6,905 nt of DNA from an uncultured Eubacteriales bacterium (GCA_900556665.1 USPX01000110.1:1-6905), one strand, 5' to 3'; shown: positions 1 to 6,148, counted from the first letter of the stretch. The notes: generated by a model not told the origin, from the sequence alone. Numbers and translations are program-made.

Positions 1-37
1 CTTTCATTTATATATCCAATTTTGGTAAAGTTCGCAC

Positions 38-517
38 TTACTTGTGATACGGTTCATTATTATTAATTCTAAATCCTCGATACACTTGCTCTAATAACAT
101 TACTCTAAAGAGTTGATGTGGGAATGTCATTTTTGAGAAGCATAATTTATAATTTGCTCTTGCTCTTACGGCGTCTGATAAACCAAGTGATCCGCCGATA
201 ACGAATACGATGTGGCTATTTCCGCGTACACCACAGTCTGCCATGAAGGCTGCAAGTTCTTCTGATGAAAGCATTTTGCCACCTAAGTCTAAGGCTACTA
301 CATAAGCACTGTCACTGATTTTTGAAAGGATTTTTTCCCCTTCTTTTTCTTTGATTTGTAACTCTTCTTTTTCTGATGCATTATCTGGTGTTTTTTCATC
401 TGCAAGTTCAATGATATTTAATTTACAGTAACGGCTTAAACGTTTACTATATTCATCAATTGCCTGTACTAAATACTTCTCTTTTAGTTTACCAACGCAT
501 ATTAATTCTATTTTCAT
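38..517 (-). CDS. rlmH: RlmH, 23S rRNA (pseudouridine1915-N3)-methyltransferase
   Basis: This cytoplasmic SPOUT-class enzyme transfers a methyl group from S-adenosylmethionine to N3 of pseudouridine 1915 in helix 69 of 23S rRNA, acting on the assembled 70S ribosome. The 159-aa protein has the usual family length. The start [13 protein letters not shown] is typical. The SAM-binding trefoil-knot region shows [10 protein letters not shown] (about 107-115), followed by the conserved block [20 protein letters not shown] (about 128-147). It ends in the diagnostic EPYHK, so it is complete. The ATG at 517 is preceded by AGGAG at a 6-nt spacing (524-528). It has its own extended -10 promoter and is probably transcribed separately from the efflux operon 70 bp upstream, although no strong terminator separates them. 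The family assignment is very secure; nothing in the sequence suggests loss of function. Confidence 0.97.
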   Translation of the reverse strand: MKIELICVGKLKEKYLVQAIDEYSKRLSRYCKLNIIELADEKTPDNASEKEELQIKEKEGEKILSKISDSAYVVALDLGGKMLSSEELAAFMADCGVRGNSHIVFVIGGSLGLSDAVRARANYKLCFSKMTFPHQLFRVMLLEQVYRGFRINNNEPYHK

Positions 518-547
518 TTGTAACTCCTACTTATTAGTTGTTTTTAT

Positions 548-563
548 GTTTATTATAACAAAC
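548..563 (-). promoter_or_regulatory. Extended -10 promoter of rlmH within a near-palindrome
   Basis: On the minus strand TGTTATAAT (552-560) is an extended -10 element (TGnTATAAT), about 35 nt ahead of the rlmH start codon. No good -35 hexamer sits at 16-18 bp, which is tolerated for extended -10 promoters. The -10 is embedded in a 16-bp near-palindrome (548-563, GTTT-N8-AAAC with one mismatched pair), which may be chance in such AT-rich DNA. Confidence 0.5.
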
Positions 564-587
564 TTTCCAAATAAAATTTTACCAATC

Positions 588-1277
588 TCAATAAACCCAT
601 TTAACTCTACGTAATAATAATAAACACACTCCGATTATCAATCCCACATAAAGCCCACTATTTATAGCATTTACACCCTCTTGCATCATGAGCTGATAAG
701 CATAATCCCAAGGCTGGCATTTCAAAATCCAGTTCATTTCATTTTCCCCCAGAAGCCTAATGCATGGCAAGATGACTACTATACCTGTCAGTTTCATACA
801 TACCATACCTTGTAATTTATTCTTTGCCAGAATTCCTATAGCAAGGGTTAATAATACTCCTAAAGCTGTCACATATCCCACAAATCCAATAGGTACACTT
901 CCCATAATCCCTAAACAGGCTATAATAGCTGCTAAAAAGCTTACAATACTACTGCCTATACTCCTATAAAGAAAATACCCACTCAATCTCAAAGGACTGA
1001 TGGCATAAAAGGCTAACATATGCTCATCCTTATCATCTAAAATGCGTAGGGACATAACTACCCCTGGCATACTACTCCCCATTGTAATCATCACATATTG
1101 TAGTGGTTTTTCATAAAAAGAAATGTATGATTTTACAATTTCTCCAAAGATTATAGGTAATCCATTTACAAGCCCTTGATAAACAATGATTAAGATAAAA
1201 GGTAGGAATAATGTCATTATCATCATAGGATCTTTTTTCATATATCTCATATCATTTTTTAATAATGTACTGATCAT
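588..1277 (-). CDS. ABC-2-type membrane permease, second permease of the efflux operon
   Basis: This is an integral membrane subunit of an ABC exporter. The 229-aa protein begins with a short cytoplasmic stretch (MISTLLKNDMRYMKKDP). It then shows about six hydrophobic segments, near residues 18-37, 59-78, 106-124, 130-149, 155-176 and 207-223. Between the second and third lies DDKDEHMLAFYAISPLRLS (about 81-99), the amphipathic D/E-K-E...SPL element typical of ABC-2 permeases. It starts 15 nt after the stop of the preceding permease, with a full AAGGAGGT ribosome binding site inside the gap, so translation is tightly coupled within the operon. It probably pairs with the permease at 1293-1967, energised by the ATPase at 2053-2919. 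The substrate is unknown. Similar ATPase plus two-permease sets are often annotated as fluoroquinolone exporters after Mycobacterium tuberculosis Rv2686c-Rv2688c, but specificity cannot be read from sequence. Confidence 0.85.
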   Translation of the reverse strand: MISTLLKNDMRYMKKDPMMIMTLFLPFILIIVYQGLVNGLPIIFGEIVKSYISFYEKPLQYVMITMGSSMPGVVMSLRILDDKDEHMLAFYAISPLRLSGYFLYRSIGSSIVSFLAAIIACLGIMGSVPIGFVGYVTALGVLLTLAIGILAKNKLQGMVCMKLTGIVVILPCIRLLGENEMNWILKCQPWDYAYQLMMQEGVNAINSGLYVGLIIGVCLLLLRRVKWVY

Positions 1278-1292
1278 CTCACTACCTCCTTC

Positions 1293-1967
1293 TTACCTTA
1301 TAAAAATGTATTCACGTACGCTCATTTTAGCTATAAGGTACATGCCTATGCCCCATAAACTTAAGCTAACGAAATCCACTAAAACACCCACATTAACTAC
1401 TTTTGCATACATTAAATGAAGTAACGCATAAGTTGGTATGATACTGAGCCAATTGCCCCAGTCCCTAAAATAAAAAGCAATGACTGGTACACCTAAAGGA
1501 ATGCAAATGACTGCACACCAAATCAAAAACTGATTAATATTCTTCACATAGCTTCCTATAATAATGCCCATTAAAGTAAATGAGCCTGCACTGATTAATA
1601 TCCCCAAGACTTGATGCACTTTAATGTTGACTCTTCCAGCCCACAAAATACATAGGGAAGTTAATAAACTAATAATGAGCAGTGAACATACCTTGCCCCA
1701 TATATAGCCTGCTTCCCCTAAAGGACTGATACCAATCCCTTTTGGAATACCTTGATTTTTCTCTAATAAAATCAAAGCCCCTACAAACATTAAGCCTAAA
1801 AAAGTAGGATCTGTTACAACGAGTACAGTGCTAACTGCTTCTTTATAACCCTGTGGCACATAGCCTAAGCCAAACATATATAAAAAGGCAATCAAAGCAT
1901 ATACATAATAAAGCCCATTTTTCCACTGCAACCGCATTTCATGAACAATCCATTTTAAAGTTTTCAT
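1293..1967 (-). CDS. ABC-2-type membrane permease, first permease of the efflux operon
   Basis: This 224-aa membrane protein has about six hydrophobic segments, around residues 20-35, 47-67, 91-110, 118-140, 147-166 and 196-214. Between the second and third is LEKNQGIPKGIGISPLGE (about 68-85), matching the E-K...G...SPL loop of ABC-2 exporters and paralleling the equivalent loop in the neighbouring permease. The two permeases are similar in size and layout but clearly different in sequence, which suggests a heterodimeric pore. The start ATG at 1967 has GGGGAG at 8-nt spacing. An 85-bp gap separates it from the ATPase stop. I see no good promoter or terminator there, so I place it in the same operon. 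Its sequence type resembles proteins annotated 'fluoroquinolone transporter permease'; the real substrate is not known. Confidence 0.85.
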   Translation of the reverse strand: MKTLKWIVHEMRLQWKNGLYYVYALIAFLYMFGLGYVPQGYKEAVSTVLVVTDPTFLGLMFVGALILLEKNQGIPKGIGISPLGEAGYIWGKVCSLLIISLLTSLCILWAGRVNIKVHQVLGILISAGSFTLMGIIIGSYVKNINQFLIWCAVICIPLGVPVIAFYFRDWGNWLSIIPTYALLHLMYAKVVNVGVLVDFVSLSLWGIGMYLIAKMSVREYIFIR

Positions 1968-2052
1968 TTCAATTACTCCCCTCTTTTTATACCTTCTTAA
2001 CGTATATATTTTCTCTGAGATTTTCCGCTTCTATTTCCCCTCAATGCCTTAT

Positions 2053-2919
2053 CTAAACTAATATCTTCCCTGTTACTTGTGTAAATATCTCACTTAAAGA
2101 TGGCTTCACTGTATCAATACTTTTGCATTTTGCTAAGCTATTTATGAACTCCTTATTTTGATTTAACCCTTCCATCTCAAATAGCTTTTCTTCTTTATCT
2201 AGTGTTACTTTTACTTTGTATGCTCCATGCTTTCTCCTTAAAGCCTCTGGCTGACCTATTTCTTTAATCTGGCCTGCCACTACGAAGGCTACTCGATCAC
2301 AGATTTCTTCTGCAAAGTTCATATTATGAGTTGTTAACACAACTGTTTTCCCCTTAGCCTTATATTCTAAAATCTTATCTTGAATCACCTTAGTATTATT
2401 AGGATCAAGTCCCGAAGTCGGCTCATCTAAAAATAATAATTCCGGCTGCCCTACCAAGGCTCTGCAAAAGTTAAGTCGCATCTTCATCCCTTTTGAAATT
2501 TCATTTACCTTTTTATGACGATGTGGATATAACCCTACTTCTTCAAGTAACGCTTCAATATCTCCTGGATTTTCATATAATCCTGCAAAGGTTTTTAGAT
2601 TTTCTTCTAAGGTAAGTTGTTCATATAAATTCGGTAATTCAAAACCTACACCAATCTTGTTATAAAAGTCCGCCTTAATCTTATTAGTCTCATAACCCAT
2701 CACTTTACTGCTACCACTATAGCCTTTTAATAAGCCTAATAAGACTTTTTGCAATGTACTTTTTCCTGCACCTGATGGCCCTAAAAAACCAAATATTTCA
2801 CCTTTAGCAATTTCCACATTAATCCCCTTTAAGATTTCTCCCTGTCCCTTTTTATAAGTAAAATGTAAATCATCCACCCTGATAATAGCTGTACTTTCTC
2901 CCATAACTTCCATCTCCAT
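2053..2919 (-). CDS. ABC exporter ATP-binding protein (DrrA/fluoroquinolone-export-like)
   Basis: This cytoplasmic ATPase is proposed to drive the two permeases encoded just downstream. It is 288 aa if read from the first ATG. Motifs in order are Walker A GPSGAGKST (47-55), a Q-loop region IGVGFELPNLYEQLT (89-103), signature EISKGMKMRL (140-149), Walker B LLFLDEP (161-167), D-loop SGLDP (169-173) and switch histidine TTHNM (H198). A C-terminal tail of about 80 residues follows, as in drug-export ATPases. The Q-loop glutamine is replaced by glutamate (E94), and the signature reads ISKGM, not LSGGQ. The start is uncertain. In-frame ATGs lie at 2919, 2913 and 2904. The first has only TAGGAA directly abutting it, the second has AGGA at 7 nt, and the third has GGAG at 9 nt, so 2913 or 2904 may be the true start. 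The gene begins 24 nt or more after the tetR stop, consistent with one transcript. Confidence 0.92.
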   Translation of the reverse strand: MEMEVMGESTAIIRVDDLHFTYKKGQGEILKGINVEIAKGEIFGFLGPSGAGKSTLQKVLLGLLKGYSGSSKVMGYETNKIKADFYNKIGVGFELPNLYEQLTLEENLKTFAGLYENPGDIEALLEEVGLYPHRHKKVNEISKGMKMRLNFCRALVGQPELLFLDEPTSGLDPNNTKVIQDKILEYKAKGKTVVLTTHNMNFAEEICDRVAFVVAGQIKEIGQPEALRRKHGAYKVKVTLDKEEKLFEMEGLNQNKEFINSLAKCKSIDTVKPSLSEIFTQVTGKILV

Positions 2920-2943
2920 TTCCTATTTATGAACCCTCTTTAC

Positions 2944-3531
2944 TTATTCCCCTTGCATCTGGCTAGCTAAAATACCTAATATAATCATTTCTATGTACTT
3001 TAAAAATGTCTTTTTCTTCTCTTCTAAACTCACCTTACTTTTACCAATAAATAAAAGTGCTGTAATAAAAGAATGACTAATCACATCCCCCATTAATTCC
3101 TGTCCATTTCCTAAATGCTCTCCTAAATGATGCGCCACAATTTCATAAAACTGTTTGCTATATGTCTCATATTTAGTCCCCTTACAACCTTCCATTAAAA
3201 CAACGAAAGGCCTGCTTAACAAAATATCAAATCCAAAAGCTTCTGCTCCTACTTCTTCTATTTGACTAAGCATTTCTTGTATTGAAATCTGCTCTGTAAC
3301 CTCCATCTCCTCATGTTTAACCATCATTTCTTCTATAGCTTCTGGTACATGTCCCATGACTGCTTCCAAGATTGCTTCCTTACTTTCAAAGTAATTATAA
3401 ATGTTCCCCAATGTCGTATTTGCCTTTTTTGCAATAGTTCGCATAGATGTCCCTTTAAAGCCCTTATTTAAAAATTCTATTTCAGCTACGGCTAGAATTT
3501 CTTCCCTTATTTCATCTTTTTGTGTCTGCAT
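2944..3531 (-). CDS. TetR/AcrR-family transcriptional regulator of the ABC efflux operon
   Basis: This 195-aa protein has an N-terminal TetR-type DNA-binding domain and a divergent all-helical ligand domain. The helix-turn-helix is clear: first helix SMRTIAKKA (29-37), turn NTT, recognition helix TLGNIYNYF (40-48), followed by ESKEAILEAVM (49-59). The C-terminal 130 residues show no recognisable specificity. It is the first gene of the operon, with the ATPase starting about 24 nt after its stop, so repressor and exporter are co-expressed. The ATG at 3531 has an AGGTGAT ribosome binding site about 8 nt upstream, and this site lies inside one arm of a perfect 12-bp inverted repeat. By family precedent it probably represses its own operon until a ligand, likely an exported compound, releases it. 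Repressor and not activator is inference. Confidence 0.93.
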   Translation of the reverse strand: MQTQKDEIREEILAVAEIEFLNKGFKGTSMRTIAKKANTTLGNIYNYFESKEAILEAVMGHVPEAIEEMMVKHEEMEVTEQISIQEMLSQIEEVGAEAFGFDILLSRPFVVLMEGCKGTKYETYSKQFYEIVAHHLGEHLGNGQELMGDVISHSFITALLFIGKSKVSLEEKKKTFLKYIEMIILGILASQMQGE

Positions 3532-3535
3532 AAAA

Positions 3536-3578
3536 ATATCACCTGTTCTTTTTTCTTCATTATAGAAACAGGTGATAT
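3536..3578. promoter_or_regulatory. Inverted repeat, probable TetR operator straddling the -10 box
   Basis: ATATCACCTGTT (3536-3547) and AACAGGTGATAT (3567-3578) form a perfect 12-bp inverted repeat with a 19-bp spacer; the arm centres are 31 bp apart, about three helical turns. The upstream arm fills the -35/-10 spacer. The downstream arm lies just after the predicted start site and contains the tetR ribosome binding site. Because transcription should begin between the arms, the mRNA would contain only one of them, which favours a protein-binding role over an RNA hairpin. The adjacent TetR regulator is the obvious ligand. Confidence 0.7.
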
Positions 3579-3587
3579 CAATGTAAA
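3559..3587 (-). promoter_or_regulatory. SigmaA-type promoter of the tetR-ABC operon
   Basis: On the minus strand TTTACA (3582-3587) and TATAAT (3559-3564) are separated by exactly 17 bp: five of six and six of six matches to the vegetative consensus. The predicted transcription start is around 3552, giving a leader of only about 20 nt before the tetR ATG. It is the strongest promoter match I found in the window. Confidence 0.8.
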
Positions 3588-3754
3588 TATATGTAGTTTA
3601 TTAAAAATCAAAACTTAACAGATGTTCTTTTTTCAAATTTATAACTCACAATCTTAATTCCAAAAGTTATACACATTTTCTATTTTTAAACCTAAACTTA
3701 TCTACAGATTTTTTAATTATTCATCTTGATCTGTGGATTTCTGTTCAAATGCAA
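3588..3754. other. Non-coding AT-rich gap with DnaA-box-like words and a dyad
   Basis: No gene is supported here. The stretch contains TTATACACA (3667-3675), a match to the DnaA-box consensus TTATNCACA, and TTATCTACA (3698-3706), one mismatch away. It also has a 10-bp dyad, ATCTACAGAT (3700-3709) with ATCTGTGGAT (3729-3738), joined by a 19-nt T/A-rich loop. The dyad has one non-Watson-Crick position, and no T-run follows it on the minus strand, so it is not a convincing terminator. A 12-bp word shared with the tetR leader lies at 3623-3634. Confidence 0.4.
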
Positions 3755-3946
3755 TTAATTCTTGATTTCTGTACATATTGTGCCTAATTTATTTTGTAGG
3801 TTATCTTCTACTTTTTGTGTATCATCTACCTTATAACTTACAGTATAATTTTCCACAGCCTTAATGGCTTTTCCATAATTTAAATAATAGCCCTTTGCTA
3901 CATATAAACTATTTCCTGTTGATGAAAAACAATAAATAACTGCCAT
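3755..3946 (-). pseudogene. Remnant of an EFR1/flavodoxin-like flavoprotein gene (or an unrecognised small protein)
   Basis: The reading frame encodes about 63 aa from the ATG at 3946. I prefer this start over the in-frame ATG at 3964 because AGGGGG stands 7 nt before it. The first 16 residues, MAVIYCFSSTGNSLYV, carry the SSTGNS loop that binds FMN phosphate in flavodoxins, and closely resemble the start of EFR1-type ferredoxin-flavodoxin proteins. Such proteins are well over 150 aa. Here the rest of the flavin fold and any CxxCxxC iron-sulfur motifs are missing. Residues after about 18 (AIKAVENYTVSYKVDD onward) are not recognisable to me. The only cysteines are one beside the loop and one near the end. 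A strong terminator ends about 30 bp upstream, leaving no room for a normal promoter. I read this as an internal-deletion remnant. A second frame stays open across the stop (3717-3776), consistent with decay. Confidence 0.5.
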
Positions 3947-3975
3947 TTCTATTCCCCCTATCATAATCTACCATC

Positions 3976-4028
3976 AAAAAATCCTAGCACATAGTTAAGC
4001 TTTAAAACTTAATTTATGTGCTAGGATT
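3976..4028 (-). terminator. Rho-independent terminator of the beta-propeller gene
   Basis: AATCCTAGCACATA (3980-3993) pairs perfectly with TATGTGCTAGGATT (4015-4028). The stem then continues for about six more pairs (3994-3999 with 4008-4013) after a single-base bulge, leaving an 8-nt loop. On the minus strand the hairpin runs into six T residues (3976-3981). It lies about 65 bp after the propeller stop codon. Confidence 0.88.
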
Positions 4029-4094
4029 AGTCTAGACTTATTATATGCTTCCCTTACCTTGAAATTATGAATTTCTAATATCTTACAATCAAAT

Positions 4095-5963
4095 TTATTG
4101 ATCTAATACAAGTACATCTTTACATTCAAATAGTCTCATATCATATTGATTAATTTGATTATTATATAAGTAATATATTTTATCACCTATATAACATACT
4201 CTTGACTCTGTATATCTATAATTAGGAACGTACTTTCTTGTCTTAGCATCTAACTGACCTAGTTTTGCTTTACCTACTAACTTACCATATTCTACATCAA
4301 AAACATATGCACCTTGGAAATTCATTGCCTCATAGTCTTCTGTAATCTTTACAGGTTTATCAAATTCTAATATAACTGGAATAGCTAATATACGACGTTT
4401 AGGATCTACCATAACCGCTAAATGATTTTCTAAGGCTTCACTATAACTACCACTTGTACCTATAATAATATGATTCACCTCTACTGGTGATTTAGGATTT
4501 TTCACATTAAATAGTGATAGCTTAATGCCTTGCGCTGAAACACCTGTCACTCTTTCCTTACCATTTTCATCTCTTACAATATTTTCTCCCGTACTACGTC
4601 CTATCCCCACAACTAAATCTTCACCAATAGGATGTAAGTATTGGCTAAAACCTGGTATTTTAAGTTTCCCTACAGCTTGAGGAGCTTTAGGATTTGAAAG
4701 GTCTATTACAAATAGTGGGTCCATTTCTTTAAAAGTCACCATATAACCACGATCTCCATCAAATCTTACACTATAAATTCTTTCACCCTTTGCAAGTCCT
4801 TCTACTTTACCACATACTTTAAGTCTATCATCTAAAACATATACATTATTATATTCTTCACCCTTTATATAACTTGTTGTTGCAATTCTAAAGTAACCTT
4901 TATAAGCATCCATTGAAAATTGATTGAGTATTGCACCTGGCACACTGCCAACACACTTATAACTTATTTTTCCTAAATATATCCCATACTTTGTAATAAC
5001 TGTTGTATTAGAACTACTGCTATATACTCTACCCCAGTCATACAAATTACTTACTAAATAAATGGCATCTTGATTCATATACAAATTCGCCCTATCACCT
5101 AAAAGTACATTAAAACTTATAGGCTTTTTATCATCTATATTAAAATTAGCTAAAACTGTATAGTTGCTACAACTTGACCAATCGCAATATCTTATATTTT
5201 TTACTGGTATAAATTTCACTTCATCACTTACTGCTGAATCTTTATAATGAGGTACAATTACCTTTTTAAACATTTCCTTAGATAACGTTTTACTCCTCCA
5301 ATATTCTACAGATTTATTGGTTACTACATATAATTGATTTTTTACCTTTCTAACTTCATTTAAACTTCCCTCTATTTTTACCTCCCTAGCTAAGGTTGGA
5401 TTTTTTCTATTACTAATGTTATATACTTTAATAATAGTAAACTGTTTAAAAGGATTTCTCCCATCATTTTCAGCCCATCTTGAACCTTCACTGCCATTTA
5501 ATACAAGGGTTAAATAGTCTTTATCTAAAAAGAATTTATCCATATTATAATTCTTTTCTTGATCACCCACACTAATTTTAGCAACTTGTTTCATTTTATC
5601 CTTTGTATCAACAATAACTAATTCTTTGCCCCCTATACAAGAATATATGTATCGTTCATCTGTTTTCACAATATCTGCTTCATCTACATCCTTCACTTGT
5701 ATATTGGTCTGTGAATAATTATCTATAGCATTACTTGATGCCGCTATATCTTGCGTATTAGTGCTTCCCGTATCATATTCAACTGTTGATCCCTTCTTCT
5801 CATCTAACACTTTAATAAGTTCTTCGTAACTTTGTAGTGGTTTTGTATCGCCTATACTTTTGTACTGAGACGCTACATCATTAGCCCATACATTAAAGCC
5901 TCCTGCAAAAATACTTAATATAATTACTAGTACACCTACTATGTTTTTCTTAACCTTATTCAT
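4095..5963 (-). CDS. Exported beta-propeller protein (COG4880 / Beta_propel family), function unknown
   Basis: This 622-aa protein has a clear Sec signal peptide: basic MNKVKK, hydrophobic core about 8-23, and a probable cleavage site after NVWA (residue 27). There is no lipobox cysteine and no sortase motif or C-terminal membrane helix, so it is probably released or held by protein contacts. Just after a linker of about 55 residues comes SQTNIQVKDVDEADIVKT (84-101). This is the hallmark of a family of secreted proteins with a beta-propeller distantly related to WD-40 repeats. The remainder contains many blade-like strands ending in ADIVKTDERYIY-, NQLYVVTN-, YIYSCIGGKELVIVD- and IYYLYNNQ-type segments. 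No catalytic motif is visible. The ATG has AGGGGG at 5 nt. It appears monocistronic, with its own putative promoter upstream and a strong terminator downstream. Family membership is secure; the role (surface binding or scaffold) is a guess. Confidence 0.88.
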   Translation of the reverse strand: MNKVKKNIVGVLVIILSIFAGGFNVWANDVASQYKSIGDTKPLQSYEELIKVLDEKKGSTVEYDTGSTNTQDIAASSNAIDNYSQTNIQVKDVDEADIVKTDERYIYSCIGGKELVIVDTKDKMKQVAKISVGDQEKNYNMDKFFLDKDYLTLVLNGSEGSRWAENDGRNPFKQFTIIKVYNISNRKNPTLAREVKIEGSLNEVRKVKNQLYVVTNKSVEYWRSKTLSKEMFKKVIVPHYKDSAVSDEVKFIPVKNIRYCDWSSCSNYTVLANFNIDDKKPISFNVLLGDRANLYMNQDAIYLVSNLYDWGRVYSSSSNTTVITKYGIYLGKISYKCVGSVPGAILNQFSMDAYKGYFRIATTSYIKGEEYNNVYVLDDRLKVCGKVEGLAKGERIYSVRFDGDRGYMVTFKEMDPLFVIDLSNPKAPQAVGKLKIPGFSQYLHPIGEDLVVGIGRSTGENIVRDENGKERVTGVSAQGIKLSLFNVKNPKSPVEVNHIIIGTSGSYSEALENHLAVMVDPKRRILAIPVILEFDKPVKITEDYEAMNFQGAYVFDVEYGKLVGKAKLGQLDAKTRKYVPNYRYTESRVCYIGDKIYYLYNNQINQYDMRLFECKDVLVLDQ

Positions 5964-6011
5964 TTTGTCCCCCTATCTATTTCTAAAACCTATTAAAATA
6001 GCTTTAAACAT

Positions 6012-6038
6012 ATTATATCTATGTGTATTTTTATTCAA
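6012..6038 (-). promoter_or_regulatory. Putative promoter of the beta-propeller gene
   Basis: On the minus strand a perfect TATAAT (6012-6017) lies about 50 nt before the start codon. The best -35 candidates are TTGAAT at 15 bp (6033-6038) or TTTGAA at 16 bp, so spacing is slightly short. The region is very AT-rich, which weakens the call, but the terminator at 6106-6145 means the gene needs its own promoter. Confidence 0.45.
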
Positions 6039-6084
6039 AAGATATGTTATTTAATGTTAGCTTTCTTTTAATCTCTCTGTAATA

Positions 6085-6100
6085 TTAATTACGTGATTAA
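6085..6100. repeat. 16-bp near-palindrome upstream of the beta-propeller gene
   Basis: TTAATTACGTGATTAA has seven of eight symmetric pairs matching around a central ACGT. It lies about 45-60 bp ahead of the putative -35 element, where an activator or other regulator could bind. It matches no operator I recognise (not a Rex or cre consensus). Confidence 0.3.
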
Positions 6101-6105
6101 AGCAT

Positions 6106-6145
6106 AAAAAAGGAATGTACCTCTCAAATAAGGTAACATCCCTTT
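6106..6145 (-). terminator. Rho-independent terminator of the TrpY-like ABC ATPase gene
   Basis: On the minus strand AAAGGGATGTTACC (6132-6145) pairs with GGTACATTCCTTT (6109-6121) through about 13 pairs, with one bulged T and one G-U pair, around a 10-nt loop. It then runs into six T residues (6106-6111). The hairpin begins three bases after the stop codon, so this ATPase gene is the last of its operon. Confidence 0.87.
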
Positions 6146-6148
6146 ATC

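Noticed and set aside
1..7. Minus-strand ATG after rlmH that might open another gene
   Set aside because: Only seven bases are visible and there is no good ribosome binding site upstream, so a CDS cannot be supported.
760..969. Plus-strand ORF of 69 codons
   Set aside because: It lies wholly inside the permease gene on the other strand, has no family resemblance and has a composition typical of an antisense shadow.
1186..1419. Plus-strand ORF of 77 codons
   Set aside because: Its hydrophobic look is only the mirror of the two permease genes it overlaps; no ribosome binding site or family match.
1968..2052. Possible internal promoter or small gene between the ATPase and first permease
   Set aside because: A TATAAA-like word and GAGGGGAAA exist, but there is no matching -35 and no start codon with a usable frame after the GA-rich word.
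1853..2056. Plus-strand ORF of 67 codons
   Set aside because: Mostly antisense to the first permease and the 85-bp operon gap; no recognisable product.
3700..3738. Dyad considered as a terminator or small RNA hairpin
   Set aside because: The loop is 19 nt, the stem is AT-rich with one weak pair, and no T-run follows on the minus strand; it fits better as coincidental or DNA-level symmetry.
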